This document shows positions 1 to 12,400 of a stretch of 64,000 bases of DNA, piece by piece. Where the stretch lies: the NCBI GenBank assembly GCA_021613335.1, contig JAJTWR010000266.1, positions 5,637,501-5,701,500 of the forward strand. Reading direction: 5' to 3'. This stretch comes from Whitmania pigra. Taxonomy: Eukaryota > Annelida > Clitellata > Hirudinida > Haemopidae. Position numbers and translations under genes: made by a program. Position 1 is the first letter of the stretch. The number at the start of each line of letters is the position of its first letter. The notes below the pieces were generated by a model. It was given only the letters and a program-made list of their open reading frames with translations. It was not told the origin of the DNA and made no database searches.

Positions 1-1
1 C

Positions 2-3000
2 AGATGGAACGAAGAGGAATCTCATGTGATGGCAATAAAAGAAATAGAACTGAAACAACAAAGAGTGAAATTTATTAATATAGAACTCCACAAACACTTC
101 TCACATCGAACCTTAGCCGCTATTCGAGGACACAGAAGGCAAGTAGAATACAAGACTATTCTCCAACAGTGCATCAGCAGTTCTTTGGAAAATACTCAAA
201 AACCTTCGGATTGTTTGGAAACAATTGATGAGAATAATTCCAACGAGCTGTGGAAAAGGATGTCCAAAGCCGAAGTTGGACTGAACGACCAAGAAAGAAA
301 GAGAATCAACATTGCTCTCTCTAGACACTTCCCGGATATGAGCCTGAGGCGAATAAGAAGAATTAGGAACAAACCTGGATACAAGAGCCTTCTAAGCAAT
401 GCCTTCCGAGATACTGTGGTTCTGAGACATCCTGAAAATTCGGAGAGATCTGGAACGCCACCTGCGACTGATGAACAGGAGGGATTGGACAACAATACAG
501 TCTCCTTGGATAGCCTGGTAAAACTGAAACAGTTTGTGGTTGAGAGATATCACATGATACATCTGGAAAACGAAGAGCTCTCTGATCTCATAAGCGAGAG
601 ACTGGACAGAACGGAGAAAATCCAATTAATAAACAAGGAATATGAAAAATGGACTTCTAATCAAATTCCACAAGTCATCAATAGCAAGAAGCAAAAAAAG
701 CCACCGAATCATGTTGAGAGGAAACAAACAAATAGCTACAGTCAAGCCAGAAATAAATCAGAAAGTGCATGCAGAACATATCAGAAATCAAAAGTCCGGG
801 TAACAAAAAAAGGACAAAAAAAGGTAGAACGGCAGAAATGCTACGCCAGGTTACAAGCTCTTTTCCGAAAGAATCCCACAGCAGCAGCCCATTCTGTTCT
901 GAAGGAAGAATATGAGATACAGGCAGGCACTCTTCCCGCGGATTTGGCAGATTATTGGGGTCCAATCTTCGAGGAGGAATCGGTGGAGGATGACGGGCCT
1001 TTAGAAACGATTAATGAAACAGCAACAGAAATGCAGGATCCAATCACCAGATGGGATGTAGAAATTGCATTCCGGGGACTGAAGGACAGCTGCCCCGGTC
1101 GTGACGGCTTCCAAAAAAGACATCTTAGAAAAATCAATTATGATGATCTGGCCGTTCACATGTCTCTCTGGCTGCTAACAGGAATACCCCCTGCATCATT
1201 TAAGACGGGAATCGTCACTTTCATTCCCAAGAATAAGGATGCTTCTAGTCCGGGTGATTATCGACCTATTACAGTGGGTCCGATTATGGCCCGCTTGTTT
1301 CATCGCATCCTTGGAGGGAGAATGTTAGGATATTGGCCTTTGTCATCGAGACAAAAAGCATTCCGACCAGGAGATGGCGTTGCACAAAATCTCTTTCTGA
1401 TTAAATCAATTATCCGAAAAAAGAGAGAACAGCTCCAAAAATTAAACCTGACCTTTGTTGATGTTACGAAAGCCTTCGACTCCGTATCTCATAACACCAT
1501 ACTCAGAGCGGCTGCCAGACTTGGTACTCCACCACTCTTCTTAGAGTATCTAGCAGAACTCCACAAAGAAGGTGAGGTCTATCTGAAAACCAAGGAGGGT
1601 CTCAGTGGAAAAATTCAAGTGAAAAGAGGAGTCCGTCAGGGAGATCCAATGTCCCCCCACCTATTCAATGCGGTCATAGACATGATAACCAGCAAATTGG
1701 ACCAATCAGTTGGAGTCACGGCTGGCAGAGGTTCGACGACTAAGTGCAATTACATTGCATTCGCCGACGATCTGGTCCTAATGTCGACGATGGACATCGG
1801 AATGAAAAGACTGATGGAGCAACTAGAGAGTGCAATGAGTAGCGCAGGTCTAAGGATCAATCCAAACAAATGCGCTACGCTCAGAACTGAAACCCACTGC
1901 AGAGAGAAACGCTGGATAGTCAACCCCAGAACGTACCTCAAATTACAATCTGAAGATATCAAAGCAATCGATGTCTCACAGACGTACAAATACCTGGGGA
2001 TAGAGATTGGAGTCCGGAAGCAGCCAGCGTCGATCGGAGATGAGGTTCAAAAACTGCTCCATTCAATTTCAAGAGCACCAATAAAACCTTGCCAACGCCT
2101 TTATATTTTAAAAGTTCACTTGCTACCAAGTCTGGTCCATAAACTTACCTTTGACGAGGTATTCATCAGTTCTCTGAACTCCGCAGACACCGCGATTAGA
2201 AGGGCAACAAGGCATTGGCTACATCTTCCAAAAGATGTCCCGAAACCATTTTATCATGCTTTCGTTAAATCCGGAGGTCTAGGAATTCTTCAACTTAGGC
2301 AATGGGTTCCTCGTCTTCGAATAAATAGATTGACAGAAATTTTCTCCGAGACAGGCCGTTATAAGGATGATTTCATGACTGATGTTCTCAGAAACAACAC
2401 TCTGATTATGAGAGAATTTCGGAAATTTGGAACAGCAGAGGCGAAACAACCAAAACAGGATTGGAGGGCGGCAACTTCGGAGAGATTGTACAAAACTGTA
2501 GACGGCTACGGACTGAGATCATTCACCGAGGGAATTAGAATGAGCGAATGGATTTCAGCTGCGGTCCCGAGAATTCATTCTGGCCAGTATATCAGATGCG
2601 TTAAGATCCGGGCTGCTGCACTACATTGCAGGCTTAGAGCTTCGAGATGGAACCCGCAGGCTCCCAGGGGGTGCGATGAGGGTTGTCAATCCTTAGAGTC
2701 GCTGGGGCATATGATCCAGAAATTCCCAAGAACCGATGGCGCAAGGCACGAGAGACATAATGTTGTTATGAGAAAGCTGGAAAACGAACTGTTAAAAAGA
2801 GGCTACAAAACAAGAGTAGAGCCCCGAATTCCTACAGATCAGGGATTCAGAATACCCGATTTATGTGCGTGGAAAGGAAACACATACATAGTGTGTGATG
2901 TAGCCGTCACCTCAGACGTCTACAACCTGGACCGAGTGTACGACAACAAAGTACTGAAGTATGACATTCAAGATGTTCACACTTGGATGCTGAGAAATGC

Positions 3001-3232
3001 TCCAGAAAGCACTCTGAGATTGATGCCAAATGTTGGCGCGTTTGTGTGCAACTGGAGAGGGGTGATGTCCCAAAAATCGTTTAGATTTTGGAAGGATTGC
3101 GGCGTCACGGGGACAGGCCTTATGAACATCGTAACTGCTGTTCTAAATCACAGTTACAAGATATGGAGGGCTCACAGGTGCCACCGAAGAAAGAAGTCGA
3201 CATCTCGAACTCTCGTTAACATTAACGGTTGA
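2..3232 (+). CDS. R2/R4-type non-LTR retrotransposon ORF (5' cut by window edge)
   Basis: Single open frame of about 1077 codons, still open at base 2, so the true start lies upstream; the first in-window ATG is at 29. The N-terminus has two Myb-like stretches, one beginning RWNEEE and one around residues 75-115. The reverse transcriptase follows: VDVTKAFDSVSH near residue 475, GVRQGDPMSPHLF near 535, and the catalytic FADD near 580. A zinc knuckle lies near residue 880-905 (C-x3-C-x7-H-x4-F), where the usual last Cys is Phe (codon TTC). The C-terminus has a PD...D restriction-like endonuclease signature (IPDLCAWKG then CDVAV, residues ~940-962). This order is that of RLE LINEs (R2, R4/Dong, NeSL). 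No stop or frameshift is visible, so the insertion is young. Assignment to the R4/Dong side rests on the adjacent TAA tract and is inference. Confidence 0.85.
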   Translation, partial: RWNEEESHVMAIKEIELKQQRVKFINIELHKHFSHRTLAAIRGHRRQVEYKTILQQCISSSLENTQKPSDCLETIDENNSNELWKRMSKAEVGLNDQERKRINIALSRHFPDMSLRRIRRIRNKPGYKSLLSNAFRDTVVLRHPENSERSGTPPATDEQEGLDNNTVSLDSLVKLKQFVVERYHMIHLENEELSDLISERLDRTEKIQLINKEYEKWTSNQIPQVINSKKQKKPPNHVERKQTNSYSQARNKSESACRTYQKSKVRVTKKGQKKVERQKCYARLQALFRKNPTAAAHSVLKEEYEIQAGTLPADLADYWGPIFEEESVEDDGPLETINETATEMQDPITRWDVEIAFRGLKDSCPGRDGFQKRHLRKINYDDLAVHMSLWLLTGIPPASFKTGIVTFIPKNKDASSPGDYRPITVGPIMARLFHRILGGRMLGYWPLSSRQKAFRPGDGVAQNLFLIKSIIRKKREQLQKLNLTFVDVTKAFDSVSHNTILRAAARLGTPPLFLEYLAELHKEGEVYLKTKEGLSGKIQVKRGVRQGDPMSPHLFNAVIDMITSKLDQSVGVTAGRGSTTKCNYIAFADDLVLMSTMDIGMKRLMEQLESAMSSAGLRINPNKCATLRTETHCREKRWIVNPRTYLKLQSEDIKAIDVSQTYKYLGIEIGVRKQPASIGDEVQKLLHSISRAPIKPCQRLYILKVHLLPSLVHKLTFDEVFISSLNSADTAIRRATRHWLHLPKDVPKPFYHAFVKSGGLGILQLRQWVPRLRINRLTEIFSETGRYKDDFMTDVLRNNTLIMREFRKFGTAEAKQPKQDWRAATSERLYKTVDGYGLRSFTEGIRMSEWISAAVPRIHSGQYIRCVKIRAAALHCRLRASRWNPQAPRGCDEGCQSLESLGHMIQKFPRTDGARHERHNVVMRKLENELLKRGYKTRVEPRIPTDQGFRIPDLCAWKGNTYIVCDVAVTSDVYNLDRVYDNKVLKYDIQDVHTWMLRNAPESTLRLMPNVGAFVCNWRGVMSQKSFRFWKDCGVTGTGLMNIVTAVLNHSYKIWRAHRCHRRKKSTSRTLVNING

Positions 3233-3399
3233 TGTTCTTTGATACGATTGAAATTTCGAACTACGTCTTGTTCTTTTAAACTTACATGTCCAGGGAGATC
3301 TCGGACCCTTTTGCGGACACTAAATTTTTCGGAGTGGTTTTTTTGAACGATTGATATGTTAATGTTTGCATGGCCGAGAAAATAAAAATAAAAATAAAA
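3233..3399 (+). other. 3' UTR of the RLE retrotransposon
   Basis: Noncoding sequence between the stop of the retrotransposon ORF and the TAA repeat. It ends in A-rich AATAAAAATAAAAA-like sequence that grades into (TAA)n, so the retrotransposon 3' junction lies at about 3380-3400. No other gene is seen. Confidence 0.6.
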
Positions 3400-3466
3400 A
3401 TAATAATAATAATAATAATAAGATAATAATAATAATAATAATAATAAGAATATAATAATAATAATA

Positions 3467-3508
<42 letters not shown>

Positions 3509-3545
3509 GAATAATAATAATAATAATAATAAGATAATAATAATA

Positions 3546-3606
<61 letters not shown>

Positions 3607-3635
3607 CTAATAATAATAATAATAATAATAATAAT

Positions 3636-3676
<41 letters not shown>

Positions 3677-3677
3677 A

Positions 3678-3740
<63 letters not shown>
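3400..3740. repeat. (TAA)n microsatellite, imperfect
   Basis: About 340 bp of TAA triplets with occasional interruptions (TAAGATAA, TATAATAA, one TAATCTAA). It directly follows the RLE retrotransposon 3' end. Dong elements of the R4 clade are known to insert into TAA repeats, while other LINEs generate such tails. The long poly-Ile/Leu/Tyr reading frames through this stretch on the opposite strand are not genes. Confidence 0.95.
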
Positions 3741-4070
3741 GATTTATAAAGCTCCATGTGCGTAGCGTCAGAGGCGCCAAATTATATAGTACAATTATAT
3801 TTAGCAAAAGCATCCATATTATCACGCCCTTCCCTATATTATATTTGACAAAATAAATCACTATCAACTCTTGTTTTCTTGTATAATCTTCCGGATGACA
3901 TATTTACAAACCCGTGTCTAGAACGACGCGGCTGATTAATATTCATGTATTAGCTAATTTAGGCGTAAAATATAAATTTTGTTAAAGTGACCATTGCTTT
4001 AGTTAATTTTAATACAAAATTTAAAATTAATTGGGGCGCTTTATCAGTGCATGCCAGGAAGGGTGGCAAG
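3741..4070. other. AT-rich spacer, no gene recognised
   Basis: Noncoding sequence between the TAA tract and the composite repeat. Weakly complementary GGCGCC-containing ends (near 3770 and 4035) hint at a small inverted-repeat element, but no target duplication could be shown. Confidence 0.4.
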
Positions 4071-5195
4071 CAGTGCTAATTTAAATCAAGTTCTGAGTCC
4101 ATTTCACCAAATTCAGTGTCTTCATCCTTATCAGATTCTTCGTATTCTGCTTCAGAGTTGTAATTACCTTCTGAAGTACTGATGCTTCTCAACTTATACA
4201 AATGCTCCATTACGCATGTGGGATGCAGAAACACAAAAGTTGAATATGTATTTGGAGGAAGCATTCTGAAGTAGTCTAATCACGAAAGAGATATGGGGGT
4301 AATAATGCAGAACAATTGAAAAGCATCTCTATATTGCATGGAAGTTGCTAAACAAGCAGAGTATTTGGAATGATAAAGAGAACAGTAGTGAGTAGGGACA
4401 AGGATGTAATAATGAGATTGTATAATGCATTAGTAAGGCCACATCTTGAGTATTGTGTGCAAGCATGGAACTCTCATTTGAGAAAGGATGTAGAAGTGTT
4501 GGAAAGAGTACAAAAAAGGGCAACCAGGATGATAGAAGGTTTTGGAAAGCTGAGTTACGAGGAAAGATTAAGTAGATGTTAACTCTGGAAAAGAGAAGAA
4601 ATAGAGGGGACCTCATTGAGGCATTCAAAATTTTATATGGAAGGGAAAGCCTTTTGCCTGAACAGTTTTTAGAAGCCACAAAAAGTGCTTTTACTAGATG
4701 GCACGATTGTAAATTATATAGGAAAGCTTAGGGAAATTTCAAAAATTATTATTTCAAGACAAGGGTGGTTTCCTTATGGAATAAACTAGATAAGGAAACC
4801 ATCCATGCAGACAAGGTAGATAAATTTAAGATTTACTTAAGTAAATTCGGTTATTAGGACCAAAAAAGAGTGGTTATCACACAGATCCAGGTCTTCTTAA
4901 CTACTATAAATAATTATGTTGTTGTTATGTTAAACCTCTTTCGATTACAGCGGTTGTTGCAGGCAATGACAAAATCTTAGAAGCTTCTTTAGCAAGATGT
5001 CATGATGAGCATGTACCTTTCCATCAGGCTATTGGTAGGACTTGCAGAGATGACTGCTAAACAAACTGCAATTGGTTTCAGCAACATCAAAACCTCATTT
5101 TTAAAGTTATAAATATTTTTGTTGTTGAAATATTTCAAAAAGAATAAAACATTTTGTAATAAAACAATTGAAATATTTCACTCTCACATCTCTAG
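4071..5195 (+). mobile_element. Composite repeat containing a LINE reverse-transcriptase C-terminal remnant (copy 1)
   Basis: The plus strand around 4370-4620 encodes the end of a CR1/Jockey-like reverse transcriptase: [17 protein letters not shown], then VLERVQKRATRMIEGF, then LSYEERLSRC followed by a stop. The first 100 bp read on the minus strand give a very acidic peptide tail (EYEESDKDEDTEFGEM). The last part contains a short frame ending GRTCRDDC. The whole arrangement is repeated, same order and orientation, at 49527-50865, where the RT part is longer. Stops and deletions make this copy nonfunctional. Confidence 0.75.
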
Positions 5196-5945
5196 GCATA
5201 ACACGAGACTGTCAACGTGTTGCTTCAGGTCGGCCAGTTGTTGTCATGTCCACCAGAGGTCCATCCAAGAGACCTCGCCTGCTTGCAGTAAATATTGAAG
5301 CTAATGTGCCGTATGGCAGCGGGCATTAAAAACGTTTTGACCTTTTATATGTGCTGCAATAAAAATGATTACTGTATTTCAAAATAAATATTTTAATGCG
5401 AAGTGACTAGTTTTTTAAATGATGAGGTTTAATGAGATAAAGATCTAAAAAAAAAATATTTAACTTAATATTTTAGTGTTAAATGAATCCTCCAAAAAGC
5501 TTCATCTTTTTGATTGTTACTATAATTCGGGATAGTGTCCTATTATTTTCCCTAGAATGGCTGGTTTTGGGGTGCTAGCTTATAAGTATGTGTATCTAAA
5601 ATTGTTAGAGATATGCATTTTTGTAATTTAATAAACATATAAATAAGGCCAGAAAAAATAAATTGATCATAGAAATAATCCATGACTCAAATTAATGTAA
5701 GTTATTGTAACAAAAACTACCATCTCATTATTAATTTCAAGAAATTTTTAAACATTTAGTTTAAACAAATACATATTTTATTAAATTTGCTAAACTTGAT
5801 CATTATATAAAGTTTGCATTTTTACAATGATTTGAAAATATTTGAATCAATGTTAGGCAACGTCCGCATGCCGGCGGGTCTTTTTTTCTGTGTTGAACTT
5901 GTTGACGCTATGCCTACTACCCTAGTAGTAGTTTTGTTGTTTTAG
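5196..5945. other. Intergenic, KCC 5' flank
   Basis: AT-rich. A short open stretch ending near 5330 reads VVMSTRGPSKRPRL and then stops; it resembles no family I recognise and probably belongs to the neighbouring repeat. The rest (5360-5940) shows nothing gene-like. The promoter or an upstream noncoding exon of the KCC gene may lie here: a pyrimidine-rich stretch ending TTTTAG at 5940-5945 could be a splice acceptor just before the first coding ATG. Confidence 0.4.
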
Positions 5946-5959
5946 GGGTAGTTTTGGTA

Positions 5960-6431
5960 ATGATGGGTAGTCTTTATAGTGCTAGAAAATCAATACCTTC
6001 AAAACCGGGGGAGGCTGATGATAAATCAAATCAAGACCAAGCTTCGTCTTCCAAAAAGGAATCTCTGACGAAGAGCGTTGGGGCAGATGAGCCAGATGAC
6101 AAACAAACAACTTCAGCCCCAGATATTAATTCGAAAGGTGTAACTGTAAAATTTGCCGATGGCAGAATTGTTGATCCTTCTAATATAAATTTTATTTCGT
6201 GCAAAAGTTTACTTTATTAGTGTTTTTTCTTGTTATCACAGCAACTGATGATTTGAACCAAGATGAGCAGAATGAAAGTGAGATTCGAGAAGAGATTATA
6301 CCTATCAGAAAGGATTCTCGGAAGAAAAGGATTAGGACAAGCTCCATTGATGTTCCATTGAAAGATGTAACTGTAAAATATGGTGATATCAGGATCGTCG
6401 ATCTCTATTCGAAATATTTTTTCGTATCTAC

Positions 6432-6465
<34 letters not shown>

Positions 6466-9400
6466 TCTTTTTAATATTATAGTGGACCAAGACGAACGGA
6501 ATAAAGTTGAGGTTCAAGAAGAGATTGTACCCGTCAGAAAGGATTCTCGCAAGAAAAGTATTAGGACAAGCTCCATTGCTGGTAAAATATATGAAGTGGA
6601 TTCTTTGAAAGACATAATAGTAAAATTTGGTAATAGGATTATCAATCTCTATTTTGATTATTTTACTTCATACTTATTTTTTTGTTTTATACAAGTTTTT
6701 ACTGTTGCAGGAACTGATGCTGTACAGCAAGGTGAACAGAATAAAAATGAGGTATATGACGATGTAGTATCCATTCAAAGGGATTTTCAGAAGCAAAGGA
6801 TTAGAACAAGTTCAATTGCTAAAACAGGTGATAAAATGTTTCTGATATTGTTGTAGAATGATGTGATAGTAAGATTTTGTTGTGAGATTTTTAATCTCCT
6901 TTTGCAATATTTTATTTCACACTTGTTTTTACTTCAAGCATTTTACTATTGCAGAAGTTGATGCTATACAGAAAGGTGAACAGAATAAAGATGAGGTTTA
7001 TGACGATGTTGTACGCATTCAAAAGGATTTTCAGAAGAAAAGGAATAGGGCAGGTTCCATTGCTAAAATAGGTGATAATATATGTTCCTAATACTATGTT
7101 GAAAGATGTGACAGCAAAATTTTGTAAGATTGTCTATCTACGTTCACAATATTTTAATTTATATTTTAAGTATTTCTGCTTTTAGTTTAATAAGTATTTT
7201 GACATCACAGTAACTGATGCACACCAAGATGAGCAGAATAAAAGTGAGACTCACGAAGAGAGCAAACACGTCAGAAAAGATACTCGGCGGAAAAGTGCCT
7301 TAAGGAGCGCTGCCAAAATGAATGCTCTTGATGCTTCATCAAGAGATGTAAAATTAGGTAATTGACTAAATTCAAATTATTTGCGCTTAAGTGATTTTTA
7401 AATAAAACAAATTATAATTTTTATAAACGATAGTATTTGTCATTTATTTTAACAGCCTTTGATCATCACCAATATGACCATGACAAGTTCAAGGATAGAG
7501 CTCTTTATGAGGTTTTTTTAAAAATTTAGTGAATTCCAGTTGTGCTGTAATTGATGCATTATACATTCATGTATTTATTACATATTAATATATTATATTT
7601 CATGCAGATAATTTTAAAATAGAATACAGGCTTAACATTTTTGTTTAAAAGAGCTGTTCAACCAATTAAGTTTATTTAATACTAGGATGATTCTGAGCTG
7701 AATCCCTTTGTTACTACAATAATTCGAAAGTTGGCTGCTTACCAAGGAGGTATTACTCCCAAGAAAGTTGCCAGTAATGTTCATGGTGGAGAATTATCCC
7801 CAGTTAGTTTTGTTTATCTAATTACTTAATTTATTTTTTTGAATATTTAAACGTTAGTCTGGACTGTAAAGAAAGATTTCAACAGCTTTCTTTTTTTGTG
7901 ATTACATGTTGATTTTGTCGTTAAAAAAAAGAGTTTTTTTCAATCTTGTTGAAATCAGGAGTAAAGTGTATTTTTTATGTAATTCAATTTTTATGCTTCG
8001 TATACGTTCATTGGATATATTTAACTTTTTCAAAAACATTTACAAATATCATTGCCAATGAACTCGCCGAGTCTTATAAGCAAATAATATTTATTGACAC
8101 AAAATGGCAGATCGGCAACGCTTTAATCTAACTATAACTACGAAACAAACAAAAATCAGTCATACCTTGAATCAGGTTCAAACAGGAATTGCCAGGCTTT
8201 CAGAAACCTCAACTCATCTTTTGGTCTAAGATTAGTAGTTGCAGGTGGCACCTACGACTGTGATGGGTTGTTGGACATAGTGCTTGGAAGAGATGATCAT
8301 GACAAACCCATCACTGTTGTCGACATGAAACTGGTCTCTCAGACCATCATCTTCTCTTGTGGAAAATCTCGTCACCTGATCAATGCACGCATGGTCATGC
8401 AGTGGAGGAAACTCGATATAGACGGCTTGGAACGGTTTCTTCTGTCTTCTCCGCTAGTCGATCTAGTCAGCTGGTTTTCCATGGATGTTGACCAAATGGC
8501 TCTACGAGTCAACCCTCACTGTATATCAGGGCCGTTGCTCGCCCCTACATCAGACTTCTACACACTAAACGTCGACACTACTACACTAAGAGCATAACTG
8601 AAGCACAACACCCTGCCAGGGATTGGAAGCATTTTGGTGAGGCGACTGGTTTGATGGTGTAACTAAGCGAACAACTGCTCCAACTGCTGAACCCTAGTGT
8701 AGATATTTGAACAAAAAGCGTAGCGGCTTCAGTGCCTCGTTAAATGGTGCACCAAACTTCATGTCTTCTGCTTCCATCTCGAGGTTTCTGCAGTTCTGTC
8801 CTACGGGTTTCGATGAGGTCTGGAGTTAATCAAGCAAGCGATGTGGCCTTGACCCCATATCAACCAGCTTACTCTCAAAACTTCAGGATCGCCCTGTTCT
8901 CAGCCGTTTCCTTACTCATTTCAATAACAATGCGTTACTTCCTTAGATACAGCATATCGACAGCATCGCTTTACTGTTGGAAGCTGCTGTCTCGAGAGTA
9001 GTGAATGCCTCGAGGCATTCTCAAAGTACTGATGATTTACAGAAGTCCTAACAGTTCATCAGAAAACAACGACAAATTAATGCTGGAGGAATTTTTCTGT
9101 TTGGATGGAGATCATTTGCTCATAGGAGATTTTAATTTTCCAGACTGACTGTCAATTTTAATTTTCCATTGACTGTCAATGAATGACATGAATGAGTGGA
9201 ATGACAAGTTGTTCAGGTTCTGCAACCAAGATTGAAAATAGATTTTTGAACTTTTTTGCTGACGGATTTCTGATTTAACACGTTGTGGAAACAACACGAT
9301 TTAGATTTGGACAAATTGCACACATCTTTGATTTGATAATATCAAGTGATAATAGCTGAAACTCTTTCCGAGCTCCGGCAGGAATCCTCGTAGAGTCTAT

Positions 9401-12400
9401 GAGCGTTTAGGTCCTTGAATCCTCTGACACTCTCGGGGGTTGAGCCGATCAGACCGGTATCCCCGTCGGTTATATCGTTATATTGTTCAATATTGACGAG
9501 TCGACGAGCAGTATCGAGGTAATAGCCAGGCGACAAAATATCCCAATCAAAACAGCCCAATAAAATTTATTGTAAAAAATTAATAAACTAAATTAGTCAC
9601 ATCAAATTAGTTAAATTGTGAGATTATAAGTATTTCCGCGTAGATAGTCGAGAGGTTCCGTGTTGAACAAGAGTATGAAGGCTTTTGATTTCACGTACTT
9701 AACATTCGATAAGTTATATTAGTTGCACCTCCAAGTAATACACATAGCATTAACCCGATTAAAACCGAATGTTCGGGACAAAAATTATTTCCGATTGCGT
9801 AATGGCTCGATTAAAACCGAACTTCGAAGTCTGCTTAATCATAGAAGGGTTAGTGGACAACATGGGAAGACGTGATACAACGATCACTTACCTGGAACGA
9901 TATGTGGAAGATGTGTGTGTGACCGCAAAAGCAGCAGCCTCCAAAGCAGACTCGCGCACGATCGCAAAGCAGCGAAAGATTTATTTCTTATTGTGCAAGG
10001 GTTTCGCACACCTCTGCAAAAGAAGATGTCAAACTCCCAGGCGAGACATTCTTACAGAGGCAAACTACTGGACCGTCGCAGCCGACCTAGAAGTACGTAG
10101 TCGGATTAACAGGAAACTACATTGTATTGGCTGTGGACAAAATTTGGAAGTGCTATTTTTGATCAAAATTCCTAATAATTTGTTGATAAAGTCGAGAAAG
10201 TTCATAAGTTCATGGAACTACTAATCAGGTAAATGAATTGCATGTTCTAGATAAAGAATCACCGGGCTATTTTCTCGATGGGCTATTTAGCCATGCGACC
10301 TTGGAACCAGAAATATCGCGTAACTTACTTTTAAGGATTAACCAATTTCAGCTATTGCTATTGTGTTATCTAAGCATGAGACTTTCTTCCGTTCCCTTCC
10401 GTATGTACTCGAAAGATCGGTTTTCGAAAGTTAGGAACAAAATTATTTCCGAACTCGAACAAAACCGATTGTTTTGAAATAGAAAGATGTTTCGGAAATT
10501 TCTTTTGAAAATTCGGTTGCAATCGGTTTTCTGAAAAAAATTTATAATATTAGTAATAATAATAATTTCTTAATGATTCTATTTTACGTTTATGTTCCGT
10601 AGACACAGAATAAAGTTTTTTGTTTTTTTGACTTACTTTCATTACTTAAATCAGAAAGTGAAGATGAAGTCATTTGTAATAAATGAAAGCAGATTTTAGG
10701 GTGTAAGAAGTCTTCAACATCTTGAGTTATCTGAAGTTGAAGCAACAAACGAAGTCTCCCAGCTTAATCTTTTAAGCTAGATTTCAAGAGATCTAGCTCT
10801 GTCTCACTTTACCTAAGCCGGTCGAACACTCTCAGGTAACTTATGAATTTTTGATTTATTAGAAGCAGCAACAGAATGCCTTGCCAGACTTGCAGGAAGA
10901 TTTTCTTCTCTTCTCTTTCCTCTATTTCTAGCGAAAGAATGTTCTCGGCTTTAGGCAAAATTGTCTCTATTTCAAGAATGAACCTCACTCCAGAAACTAT
11001 TTCTATTCTTACCTACGTATAGCAGAACTGGTCTAAAGTAAAGGTTCACAACTGGAACTATGTTTCTGAAGATGACATGGAGGAAGGTGAAGACACTGAT
11101 GCAATATTGTAAATTTTTAGCACATCATCTGACGCTCAAATGAGAAATAAATCATCTACATGTGTTCAAATGATTACTTCAATTTATTTGGTCTTAGACA
11201 ATACTCTCGCCTGGAGAAGGGAAAAGTTCGATGCATTATTTTGTAGGGGTGTTATTTCTGAAAAATTTCCAAATATCCCTGATCTTTCGGGTTCGGTTTC
11301 CGAAAGTTCGGAACAAATTTTTTCCGTACGTAATCGGATAAAGCCGAACGTCGAAGTCCCATGCTTAGTATTACGTCTTACTGTTGATTTCTTATCAAAA
11401 CCTACGGTCATCCACAAAATGTATTTTCATTCTATAAAAATGTAATTCATTAGTACAAAGAAAATGATAAAAGGATTTAAATTATATAATTTTTAAATGA
11501 ATGCAACTTATTGTATTTTATTCCATCATTCCAGAAACTTGGAACGTTGCTTGGTGTTTTTTTCCCCTGCGTGCAGAACATCTTCGGAGTGATCCTCTTC
11601 ATCAGAATGGTGTGGATCGTTGGTACTGCAGGCTGGGTGGAGACCTTCATTATTTTTTCCATCTGCACTAGCTGCGTACATAACTTTTTTTGAAAATCTT
11701 TTAAGATAATATTTTCAAAACCACTGGTCTATAAATGATCCTGAAACTTGAGCCATCATTTTCGATAATTATTAAAATGCGAAGATGCGCACTGAGTCTA
11801 AGCATTTGTAATGGGGATTTTTTTTATCCAGACATTGACCACGAGCATATCCATGAGTGCCATAGCAACCAATGGCGTGGTGTCTGGTGGTGGATCTTAT
11901 TTTATGATTTCAAGGGCACTGGGTCCTGAGTTTGGCGGTGCTGTTGGAATTCTGTTCTACCTCGGAACGACTGTCGCCTCTTCTATGTACACTGTTGGTG
12001 CTGTTGAGATTCTACTAGTGAGTGTTTTGAACTTTAAGTTTTTAAGTTTTTTAAATTTTTTTTGTCGGCTACCTCAGAGGTTTGTGTTTCTAAGGGAAAT
12101 AAAGGCAGACCTAGGCACGATAGGTACTGTGTCTTACGAAATCAGAATATAATAAAATTAACATGGTATATGAATGGAAATAATAAAATAAAATAATAAT
12201 ATGACAAAATATGGCATTAAATCGACTAGAACACCTTTAAGTTGTTTTAAGTGGGCTTAGCGTAGCCGTAGCCCTGCCATTCAGTATGGACAGACAAGCA
12301 AGGGCGGATCTGGAACACTGTGGGTTGGGGAATTTATGGGACATGGTTAAAAAATTGAATTAAAATTTAAGAAATGTATTTTAATTTTTATCTTGCAATA

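Noticed and set aside
3359..3867. Long minus-strand ORFs rich in Ile, Leu and Tyr
   Set aside because: They are translations of the TAA microsatellite.
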